From: UBA11872 sp965198285
GTDB lineage: Bacteria > Chloroflexota > UBA11872
Assembly (NCBI GenBank): GCA_965198285.1
Contig: OZ240251.1
Location: 1 to 64,000, forward strand
DNA length: 64,000 nucleotides
Reading direction: 5' to 3'
Below are positions 57,061 to 64,000 of the stretch, piece after piece. The notes under the pieces were generated by a model that searched no databases, was not told where the DNA came from, and saw nothing but the letters and a program-made list of their open reading frames with translations. A program made the position numbers and the translations under genes. Each line of letters begins with the position of its first letter. Positions within the stretch are counted from its first letter, which is position 1.

Positions 57061-60000
57061 ATGAGTGACGACACCCCCAGCCCCACGAAGCCGAAGTCCA
57101 TGTTCGAACCCCTGCCCAAAGAGCTGGACTTCCCATCCATGGAACGTCGGATGCTCGACCTCTGGGCCTCCGAGGACACGTTCGAACGGCTTCGCGCCAA
57201 GAACGCCGACGGCCCTCGCTGGTCGTTCTTCGATGGCCCCATCACCGCCAACAACCCCATGGGCGTGCACCACGCCTGGGGCCGTACCTACAAGGACGTC
57301 TACCAGCGCTACCGCGCCATGCGCGGATACCACCAGCGCTACCAGAACGGCTTCGACTGCCAGGGGCTGTGGCTGGAAGTCGAAGTCGAGAAGGACCTGG
57401 GCTTCAACTCCAAGCGCGACATCGAGGCATTCGGCCTGGAAGCCTTCGCCGACGCCTGCCGCGAGCGCGTGGAGAAGTTCTCAGGCGTCCAGACCCGGCA
57501 GTCCGTCCGCCTGGGCCAGTGGATGGACTGGGAGGACTCCTACTTCACCCATTCCGACAACAACATCGAGCACATCTGGCACTTCCTGCGGCGCTGCAAC
57601 GAGCGCGGCTGGATCGCGGCGGCCCAGCGCGCCATGCCCTGGTGCGCCCGCTGCGGCACCGCGCTCTCGCAGCACGAGTTGATCGATACCTACGAAGAGA
57701 TCGAGCACGACGCCGTCTATGTGCGCCTGCCCATCCACGGCCGCCCCGACACCTGGCTGCTGATCTGGACCACGACGCCCTGGACCCTTGCCGCCAATGT
57801 GGCGGCCGCAGTCCATCCCGATCTGACCTACGTCGAGGTGGCGGCGGACGACGGCCGTTACCTCCTGGCCGAAGCCGCGATGTCGGAGGTTTTTGGGGAC
57901 GACGCCGAAATCGTTGCCAGGCGCCAGGGCGCCGAACTCCTGGACCTGACCTACGACGGACCGTTCGACGACCTGCCGGCCGTCGCCGGCATCACGCATC
58001 GCGTCATCCCGTGGACCGACGTTGGCGCTGACGAGGGCACCGGGGTTGTGCACATTGCGCCCGGCGCCGGTGAGGAGGACTTCCGCCTCGGCCAGGACCT
58101 CGGCCTTGAGGTCCTGGTGCCCATCGACGAGAACGGCAACTACACAGCCGGCTACGACTGGCTGACCGGCCGCGACGCCCGCGAGGTGGCCGACGACGTA
58201 GTTGCCGACCTGCGCAAGCGCGGCCTGCTCCGTCGCCACCACACCTACACCCACCGCTACCCGCACTGCTGGCGCTGCCAGGAGGAGCTGGTCTTCCGCG
58301 TGGACGACGAGTGGTTCATCCGGGCTGATGAAGTCCGACAACCCATGCTGGACGCCGCCGCCACCGTCAATTGGACGCCCGAGTACGCGGGCGCCCGCAT
58401 GGCCGACTGGCTGCGCAACATGGGCGATTGGAACATCTCCCGCCGCCGCTACTGGGGCCTGCCCCTGCCCTTCTACCCCTGCGAGTCCTGCGGGCACCTG
58501 ACGGTCATCGGCTCCAGGGCCCACCTCGAAGAGCGGGCCATCGAGGGCATGGACCAACTGCGCGAGCTGCACCGGCCCTGGATCGACCGCGTCGTCATCC
58601 GCTGCGAGTCCTGCGAGGCGCCCACCAACCGCATCGACGCCGTCGGCGACGCCTGGCTGGACGCCGGCATCGTGCCCTTCTCCACCCTGGGCTACCTGCA
58701 AAACAGCGCCGAGTTCGAGAACTGGTATCCCGCCGACTTCATCACCGAAATGCGCGAGCAGATCCGGCTCTGGTTCTACTCCATGCTCTTCATGAGCGTC
58801 ACCATCCAGAACCAGTCGCCCTACCAGTCAGTCTTCGTCTACGAAAAGCTGAACGACGAGACCGGCCGCCCCATGCACAAGAGCTGGGGCAACTCGATCG
58901 ACTTCGGCGAGGCCGCCGACCGCATGGGCGCCGACGTCATGCGCTGGCTGTACGCCGGGCACAACCCCCTCTACAACATCAACTTCGGCTACGGGCCCGC
59001 CACCGACGTCAAGCGCCGCATGCTCACGCTCTGGAACGTCTACTCGTTCTTCGTGACCTACGCCCGCCTGGATGGCTTCGACCCCACCGCGCCGCGCATT
59101 CCGGTCGCTGAGCGTCCCGACCTGGACCGCTGGGCGCTCTCACGCCTGCAAGGCCTGATCGACACCATGACCGCCGCGCTCGACGACTACATGGTCTCCC
59201 GCGGCGTGCAGGCCGCGCAGGAGTTCATCGAAGACCTATCCAACTGGTACGTCCGCCGCGGCCGCCGCCGCTACTGGAAGTCAGACTCCGACGACGACAA
59301 GCAGGCCGCCTACCAGACCCTGTATGAACTGCTGACCAGCCTGGTGCGCCTGCTCGCGCCGGTCATGCCCTTCTGGACCGACGACATTTACCAAAACCTC
59401 GTCCGCCGCGCCGACCCGAGTGTGCCGAGCAGCGTCCACCTCACCGACTGGCCCGAAGCCGACGACGCGCTGCGCGACCCCGAACTGGACGCGGCCATGA
59501 CCCTGGCCCAGCAGGTCGTGCGCGCCGGCCGCGCCGCTCGCAACAGCGCCAACGTCAAGCTGCGACAGCCGCTGCGCTCGGTGCTGGTGCGCGTCGCCGA
59601 CGACGCGGGCTGGGACGCCGTCACGGCCCTGCAAGCCCACGTCCTCGACGAACTGAACGTCAAGGAACTGCGGCGCATGACCTCCGAACATGAATTGTTG
59701 GACTACCAGGTCCGCCCGAACTATCGAGCCCTCGGCCCGCGCTTCGGCCGCCAGGTCCGCCAGGTCGCCGCCGCGCTAGACGCGCTAGACGCGCCAGCCG
59801 CCGTCCGGGAACTCGACGAACGCGGCTCCATGCAGATCGAACTCGACGGCACAACCGAGACGCTGGAACCGGCTGACTTGGATGTGCGCCGCACGCCCCG
59901 CGAAGGATTCGGCGTAGCCGAACAAGACGGCGTCATCGTCGCCATCGCCACCGACATCGACGACGAACTGGCCCGCGAAGGCCTCGCCCGCGAACTCGTC

Positions 60001-60231
60001 CACGCCACCCAGGGCCTCCGCCGAGACGCCGGCCTGGAAGTCTCAGATCGCATTCACCTCTGGATCGGCGGCGGTGACGAGGTGGCGCAAACCCTGGAGG
60101 CGCATAAGACGTGGATCGCCGGCGAGGTGCTGGCGGTGGCGGACAACGCCGGCGAGCCTCCGTCCCACGCGGCCCACGCCGAGCCCATACTCAACGGCCT
60201 GCCGGTCGAAATCCGATTGATTCGCGTGTAG
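57061..60231 (+). CDS. ileS: Isoleucine-tRNA ligase
   Basis: From ATG 57061 this encodes 1056 residues, a normal length. The ATP-binding signature is PMGVHHAWG (66-74), a variant of HIGH, and KMSKS is replaced by HKSWGNS (606-612). An editing (CP1) domain is present (LIWTTTPWTLAANVAAAVHPD, DEGTGVVHIAPGAGEEDF), and the anticodon-binding and C-terminal parts follow. The family assignment rests on the whole length and the CP1 domain; valyl or leucyl enzymes would differ there. The T-box upstream is consistent with isoleucine. Confidence 0.93.
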   Translation: MSDDTPSPTKPKSMFEPLPKELDFPSMERRMLDLWASEDTFERLRAKNADGPRWSFFDGPITANNPMGVHHAWGRTYKDVYQRYRAMRGYHQRYQNGFDCQGLWLEVEVEKDLGFNSKRDIEAFGLEAFADACRERVEKFSGVQTRQSVRLGQWMDWEDSYFTHSDNNIEHIWHFLRRCNERGWIAAAQRAMPWCARCGTALSQHELIDTYEEIEHDAVYVRLPIHGRPDTWLLIWTTTPWTLAANVAAAVHPDLTYVEVAADDGRYLLAEAAMSEVFGDDAEIVARRQGAELLDLTYDGPFDDLPAVAGITHRVIPWTDVGADEGTGVVHIAPGAGEEDFRLGQDLGLEVLVPIDENGNYTAGYDWLTGRDAREVADDVVADLRKRGLLRRHHTYTHRYPHCWRCQEELVFRVDDEWFIRADEVRQPMLDAAATVNWTPEYAGARMADWLRNMGDWNISRRRYWGLPLPFYPCESCGHLTVIGSRAHLEERAIEGMDQLRELHRPWIDRVVIRCESCEAPTNRIDAVGDAWLDAGIVPFSTLGYLQNSAEFENWYPADFITEMREQIRLWFYSMLFMSVTIQNQSPYQSVFVYEKLNDETGRPMHKSWGNSIDFGEAADRMGADVMRWLYAGHNPLYNINFGYGPATDVKRRMLTLWNVYSFFVTYARLDGFDPTAPRIPVAERPDLDRWALSRLQGLIDTMTAALDDYMVSRGVQAAQEFIEDLSNWYVRRGRRRYWKSDSDDDKQAAYQTLYELLTSLVRLLAPVMPFWTDDIYQNLVRRADPSVPSSVHLTDWPEADDALRDPELDAAMTLAQQVVRAGRAARNSANVKLRQPLRSVLVRVADDAGWDAVTALQAHVLDELNVKELRRMTSEHELLDYQVRPNYRALGPRFGRQVRQVAAALDALDAPAAVRELDERGSMQIELDGTTETLEPADLDVRRTPREGFGVAEQDGVIVAIATDIDDELAREGLARELVHATQGLRRDAGLEVSDRIHLWIGGGDEVAQTLEAHKTWIAGEVLAVADNAGEPPSHAAHAEPILNGLPVEIRLIRV

Positions 60232-60452
60232 ACCGGTTCTAGTCGCTCTTCCGCACCACGTTCGACATTTCGAATGGAGTGAGGAATCTAAGACGCTCGT
60301 CCCAAGACGCCAGCCTGGATCAGATGGACCGCAGCGGACTGAGGGGCGGTGCGCACAGGCAGGCTGCCAGCCTGTCGATGCATATACTGCGGTCAGAGGC
60401 GTTGAGGGCTGGTCGCTTTCCTCGCGCCAGCCGCAAACCTACCGCCTGATGG

Positions 60453-62453
60453 ATGGAACCGGCTTGGTTGACTACTCAGCGCACACGTGGTGGTGGCGGA
60501 GTGCGCCGGTTGGCGCTGGCCGCCCTCGTCGCGGCGGCCGCCATGCTCCTTGCGCTTGCACCCCAAGCCCGCGCGCTGGAGTGTGAGGGCATCGTCCTCG
60601 ACGACGGGTGCCTCTTCACGATCACCGGCGGAGACACGCCCGAGCCCGACGACGGCTACGCGGTGACCAATGCCGACCGCGTGCCGCTGTGGGACTTCGT
60701 GCGCGACAAGAACGCGCAGGCCATCGGCTATCCCATCAGCCAGCGCTGGATCGACGGTCCCTTCACCTTGCAGGCCTTTCAGAAAGTGATCCTGCAGTGG
60801 GACCCCGCCGGGCGCATGAACTACTACAACACGCTGGACGTGCTGGCGGATCGCTACCCGCAGGTTGAGCTGCCCTTTGTGCCTGCCCACCAGTGGCTGG
60901 AAGCGGATCGAGACGCGGACTTCCCCACGATCATCCAAAACCACAAGGCGATCCTGGAGCAGAACGCGGCGATTAAGGCGCGGTTCCTGAGCGAGCCCGA
61001 TTGGCTGAATCTCTACGGGCTCCCAGTCCGGTACGAGGAACGGGAAATCGACGGGCAGACGGGGGCGGTGCAGATGCTGCGGGCGCAGCGCACGGTATTC
61101 GTAGTCTGGAACGTGCCTGCGCCGGGGACGAGCGTGGGTCAGGTGAATCTACAGAACGTGCCCGACAAGGTGAAGCGGCTGAGCAACGTGATCATTCCCG
61201 ACGCCGCCAAGGCGCCGGTGACGCGCGACGCGGTGGCCGACCTGCCGTCGTTCACGCTCACCGACACGGCCACGACGAGCACGGGTCGTGCAGCGATCGA
61301 CCAACTGGATTGGGTCCAAGATGGCGTCGCCGAATCCGAAGCGTCTGCCGTGGAAGCGCTGCAGGACCTGGCGATGGAATCCCAGCCGCTCTTTGAAGCG
61401 GTGATGGGCAAGTCCTGGGTGCAGGACGGCATCAACGCAGACGAGCTATCCGTGGTCAAAGACCTGACCTACATGGCCGGTAGAGACGAAGCTCGGGCCT
61501 TGACAGTCTTACAGATGCCATTTCTTGAAACGGTTGAAGCGGCTGACGACTCGGCGGTCGAGGAGATGGCGGACTTTCACCACAACTGGGACCCGGACCT
61601 CATGGGCTTCTTGAACCATGTCCTATCGCACCCGACGCTGAGCGGCGGCGTAAGGGATGAGCACGTACCGTCGTTGACGGCGCTGCTCCGCGTCGCATAT
61701 CACGCCGATCAGGAGTTGCGCGGCTACCTGTATGGCACGCTGCTGGATCCCGAAGCAGTCATCGTTGAGCAACGCGCCATATCGCTTCCCCTTTCGGGGA
61801 ACGTGCTCTTGGCGGTAATCCGCACAAGAGACGGCGCGGCCAACAGCATGGACTGGCTGGAACGGTCACTTCGCAGCCACGAAGACTTTATGGGCCTGGC
61901 CCTCCCCGTCAACTATGTCTCGCTATTGGTCGCTGATGTAGGCGGAGAGGGCAGTCATAGAGGTCTTCTCAGCATCCCCGATTCAGTTCGCGAGCCTGGC
62001 CCGATAATCGCGCATGCGGCGGCGCACATTTACACGGCAGGTGGTTGGCCCTGGATGCTCGCGGGATGGGCTGAGCTCTTGCAGTGGATCTCGCTGGGCA
62101 AGGGTCCGCCCATCCACGAATTCAGGCTTGGCGTCGACTCCTGTGAGTCCGCCCGCAGCCTATCCGAGCTCGAACAGAGAAGTGGATCGACCATTCACTG
62201 GAGATCGGTCTGCCACTACAGCATGGGGTTCGGGGTGTTCTTCGACCTGTATAAGACCTTGGGGGAACAGGAGTTTCGGCGAGGCTTTAGGGATCTGTAT
62301 CTGAAGCTGGATCGAAAATACCAGGAGTGGGAATGCAAGGGGCCAGGTGCGAGCCTTTGCTTCATGCAACTCGGTTTCGTGACCAGCGCCCCCGATCCGG
62401 AGGTGGCGGCAATGGCCTGGCACGTGATCCACCGCTGGTACTACGGGCCGTAA
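60453..62453 (+). CDS. Secreted protein with peptidase-like fold but HAAAH in place of HEXXH
   Basis: The 666-residue reading from ATG 60453 (GTG 60501 is an alternative) has a signal peptide (LALAALVAAAAMLLALAPQARA). The N-terminal domain has WDFVRDKNAQAIGYPISQRW. The middle part has two helical repeats around WVQDGVAESEASAVEALQDLA and WVQDGINADELSVVKDL. The C-terminal part resembles a gluzincin: GPIIAHAAAHIYTAGGWPWMLAGWAELL. At the zinc site (residues 521-525) both His are present but the catalytic Glu is Ala. It is therefore probably a non-catalytic relative of secreted peptidases. It follows ileS by 221 bp, a gap in which I found no gene. Confidence 0.8.
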   Translation: MEPAWLTTQRTRGGGGVRRLALAALVAAAAMLLALAPQARALECEGIVLDDGCLFTITGGDTPEPDDGYAVTNADRVPLWDFVRDKNAQAIGYPISQRWIDGPFTLQAFQKVILQWDPAGRMNYYNTLDVLADRYPQVELPFVPAHQWLEADRDADFPTIIQNHKAILEQNAAIKARFLSEPDWLNLYGLPVRYEEREIDGQTGAVQMLRAQRTVFVVWNVPAPGTSVGQVNLQNVPDKVKRLSNVIIPDAAKAPVTRDAVADLPSFTLTDTATTSTGRAAIDQLDWVQDGVAESEASAVEALQDLAMESQPLFEAVMGKSWVQDGINADELSVVKDLTYMAGRDEARALTVLQMPFLETVEAADDSAVEEMADFHHNWDPDLMGFLNHVLSHPTLSGGVRDEHVPSLTALLRVAYHADQELRGYLYGTLLDPEAVIVEQRAISLPLSGNVLLAVIRTRDGAANSMDWLERSLRSHEDFMGLALPVNYVSLLVADVGGEGSHRGLLSIPDSVREPGPIIAHAAAHIYTAGGWPWMLAGWAELLQWISLGKGPPIHEFRLGVDSCESARSLSELEQRSGSTIHWRSVCHYSMGFGVFFDLYKTLGEQEFRRGFRDLYLKLDRKYQEWECKGPGASLCFMQLGFVTSAPDPEVAAMAWHVIHRWYYGP

Positions 62454-62582
62454 GCTCCGCTGGATAGCCGCCGACTCCGCCGAGGTAGAGAGCCCGTGAT
62501 CACGGGGCAGGCAGTGGCCTATCGAAGACACCCGGCATCCGCGCCTACACTGCGGCGCTTCCTCCGCTGAGGATCAGCCCCC

Positions 62583-62744
62583 ATGTCCGCGCTGGTAACC
62601 CGCCTGGCCGATCTGGTGGCGATCAGCAGCGTCCACGCCAGCCTGCCCGGAGGCCCCGGCGAGCAGGCGATGGCGGACTACGTGGCCGAGGCCGCCCCGA
62701 CCGTAAACGGTGTTCCCGTAAAGGTGCGGCTGACCCGAACCTGA
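62583..62744 (+). pseudogene. N-terminal fragment of an M20-family peptidase
   Basis: From ATG 62583 the reading LVTRLADLVAISSVHASLPGG, GEQAMADYVAEAA resembles the start of ArgE/DapE/M20 metallopeptidases. It ends at a TGA after 53 codons. The catalytic domain is absent, and the sequence beyond belongs to another gene on the opposite strand. A deletion has probably removed the rest. Confidence 0.65.
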
Positions 62745-62788
62745 GTTCTGACCGACCATTGCCGCCGAGTAGTTGAGGTTCCGGGGGC

Positions 62789-63058
62789 CTAACCGGCGAA
62801 TCGGTCCACGGCGACCGCGATAGCAACGGCAGTAGTCACTGACCCCAGCATCAAGCCGATCATCCACTTGATGAGATCAGCTCGCAGGTTGGCGATTTCC
62901 GCCTTCACTTCGCCGCGTAGATTGGCGATCTCGGTCATAAGGTCGGCGCGCTGATCGGCGAAGTCTTCCTTGGTCGCGTAGTGCGCAAGGCTGCGGCCTA
63001 ACTCCTCGCGCAGGTCAGCGCGGGTCAGCGCAGCGGCGCCAATGTTCGGGTCGGCCAT
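62789..63058 (-). CDS. Small coiled-coil membrane protein, paralogue 2
   Basis: From ATG 63058 this encodes 89 residues: RADLREELGRSLAHYATKEDF, an extended coiled coil with a repeated EIANLRG/EIANLRA segment, then one transmembrane helix ending VDRFAG. It is a tandem paralogue of 63168-63404, from which it differs mainly by an 11-residue duplication in the coil. Related to 28127-28336. Function unknown; DUF1640-like in layout. Confidence 0.72.
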   Translation of the reverse strand: MADPNIGAAALTRADLREELGRSLAHYATKEDFADQRADLMTEIANLRGEVKAEIANLRADLIKWMIGLMLGSVTTAVAIAVAVDRFAG

Positions 63059-63167
63059 TCGGACGTCTCCCATGTCGAAGGACTGTCACACCGCCCGATG
63101 AACGAGTGTAGCTGGCACCGGTTTCTCTCACCGACCGTCGCCGCCGAGAAGCTGAGGTTCTGGCGAC

Positions 63168-63404
63168 CTAACCGGCGAATCTGTCGACAGCGACCGCGAG
63201 GGCAACGGCGGCGGTTACCGAGCCAAGCATCAAGCCGATCATCCACTTGATCATGTCGGCTCGAAGGTTGGCGATGTCGGACTTTAATTCACCGCGCAAC
63301 TCGGCGAGGTCCGCCTTGGTCGCATACTGCGCAAGGCTCCGGTCCAGTTCCTCACGAAGTTCAATGCGGGTCAGCGCAGCGGCGCTACTATTCGGGTCGG
63401 CCAT
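63168..63404 (-). CDS. Small coiled-coil membrane protein, paralogue 3
   Basis: This 78-residue protein carries the same coiled coil (IELREELDRSLAQYATKADLAEL), transmembrane helix (MIKWMIGLMLGSVTAAVAL) and VDRFAG end as its neighbour. Similarity also extends into the flanking non-coding bases, showing a recent tandem duplication. Only the coil length and some residues differ. Confidence 0.75.
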   Translation of the reverse strand: MADPNSSAAALTRIELREELDRSLAQYATKADLAELRGELKSDIANLRADMIKWMIGLMLGSVTAAVALAVAVDRFAG

Positions 63405-63527
63405 GCTGACGGGTCTCCTGTCGAAGAGTTATCACGCCGCCCGCTGACAGATTCTAGCGAGCGACGGTCGGTCTTACGGATCGTTGGTTCCGTCGCGCCG
63501 TCAGAGGAGCCTGACGGCAACTCGCGG

Positions 63528-63860
63528 CTACTCCGCCGACGCCACCTCAACGGTCCCGTCCGTCACCCTCACCTTGTAGCTTCGGGTCCGGTGGCCGAAG
63601 GGTGGGCTGATGACCCAACCGTCGGTGACGTCATAGACCCAGCCGTGCAGCGGGCAGGTGAGTTCGCAGCCCACCAGCTGCCCGGCGGCCAGGGGGTAGC
63701 CGGCGTGCTCGCACAGGCCGTCCAGGGCGTGATAGCGGCCGTCCACGTTGGCGATCACGATCTCGGCCTTGTCCAGGAACACCGACGAAAGACGCCCCGG
63801 CGGCGGCAGCAGCGAGTCCGGGCCGACGGCCTTGAACTCCGCTTCCTCAGCCGAGGTCAC
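63528..63860 (-). CDS. Rieske-type [2Fe-2S] ferredoxin
   Basis: This 110-residue protein has both cluster-binding boxes, LCEHAGYPL (Cys-x-His) and CPLHGWVYD (Cys-x-x-His), with normal spacing. It is a soluble Rieske ferredoxin as found with oxygenases and nitrite reductase small subunits. The GTG start lies inside the end of the preceding gene (14-bp overlap), so it is probably coupled to that gene, whose identity is not visible here. Confidence 0.9.
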   Translation of the reverse strand: MTSAEEAEFKAVGPDSLLPPPGRLSSVFLDKAEIVIANVDGRYHALDGLCEHAGYPLAAGQLVGCELTCPLHGWVYDVTDGWVISPPFGHRTRSYKVRVTDGTVEVASAE

Positions 63861-64000
63861 GCCGCATCACCGTCACGTCCGCGCGGCGCTCGCCCAGGTC
63901 CAGGTTAGCCGTCTGCACGACTTCCTCAACGAAGCCCGCCTCGCGCAGCACCTCCAGGCGGCCCTCGGCGACCCCGCACGCTCGGACCGCCCGTACGTCG
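63847..64000 (-). CDS. C-terminal end of an unidentified gene (runs off the right edge)
   Basis: The minus-strand frame is open from the edge to a TGA at 63847 and reads DVRAVRACGVAEGRLEVLRE, AGFVEEVVQTANLDLGERRA, then MRRDLG. The helix-strand pattern could suit a methyltransferase-like C-terminus, but 50 residues are too few to assign. Overlap with the Rieske gene indicates an operon. Confidence 0.6.
   Translation of the reverse strand, partial: DVRAVRACGVAEGRLEVLREAGFVEEVVQTANLDLGERRADVTVMRRDLG

Noticed and set aside
60360..60374. Short hairpin (caggct/agcctg) after ileS as a terminator
   Set aside because: It has a 6-bp stem, no T-run, and is more than 120 bp past the stop.

Overview
The window is high-GC bacterial DNA with short intergenic gaps and many GTG or TTG starts. 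Its core genes are clearly bacterial: ftsH, tilS, dut, glmS, an FtsB/DivIC-like gene, and an alaX-ileS pair behind a T-box leader. Together with the large secreted beta-sandwich proteins and the paralogous lipoproteins, this looks most like an uncultured Chloroflexota-type bacterium. That placement is inference from gene content, and no rRNA is present to test it. Frame breaks in three genes, at least two of them at G/C doublets or triplets, leave open that some disruptions are assembly errors.

Layout. (1) 1-11447, minus strand: a secreted or surface operon. It holds a fibronectin-type fusion protease (frameshifted), a beta-propeller lipoprotein, a second HEXXH protease, a second propeller lipoprotein with a leucine-rich tail, a hypothetical exported protein, and then the start of a paralogue of the first gene that runs off the left edge. 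Most genes overlap by GTGA or are 7-8 bp apart. A ghost gene end and a 172-bp identical block show the unit was duplicated. (2) 11448-12212: a large divergent intergenic region with a perfect 27-bp inverted repeat. (3) 12213-16561: sugar-type oxidoreductase, DUF6807/PmoA-family protein, an unknown gene pair and a PHP phosphoesterase. (4) 16605-22820, minus: glmS-ftsB-like-dut-tilS-ftsH housekeeping run. (5) 22976-27465, minus: peptide and D-amino-acid salvage operon (phospholipase C-like gene with a frame break, D-aminoacylase, tiny zinc-ribbon protein, S9 peptidase). (6) 27554-28336: VOC protein and a small coiled-coil membrane protein. (7) 28522-37210, minus: PLP enzyme, 55-residue lipoprotein, glycosyltransferase, heparinase-like lyase and a sugar ABC permease pair, followed by a tandemly duplicated permease/oxidoreductase unit with one truncated copy.

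(8) 37392-49010: accessory island. A tRNA-Val is followed by a deleted ghost copy of an amine-oxidase gene pair, then a 2093-residue secreted protein carrying three near-identical 594-bp repeats, then the intact amine-oxidase pair, a homocysteine methyltransferase and a transposase relic. The oxidases and methyltransferase suggest catabolism of a methylated amine such as betaine or sarcosine. (9) 49325-51979: a nuclease/lamin-tail protein and a pseudogene of a leucine-rich secreted protein. (10) 52203-55978: an ABC-2 exporter with one ATPase and three tandem permeases, whose spacers retain vestigial ATPase tails. (11) 55979-60231: T-box leader, alaX, ileS. (12) 60453-64000: a secreted protein whose expected HEXXH is HAAAH, an M20 peptidase fragment, two more coiled-coil membrane paralogues, a Rieske ferredoxin and a partial gene at the right edge.

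The strongest candidates for something undescribed are the alternating protease/propeller operon (1-11447) and the tRNA-adjacent giant repeat protein bracketed by two copies of an oxidase pair (37392-47535).
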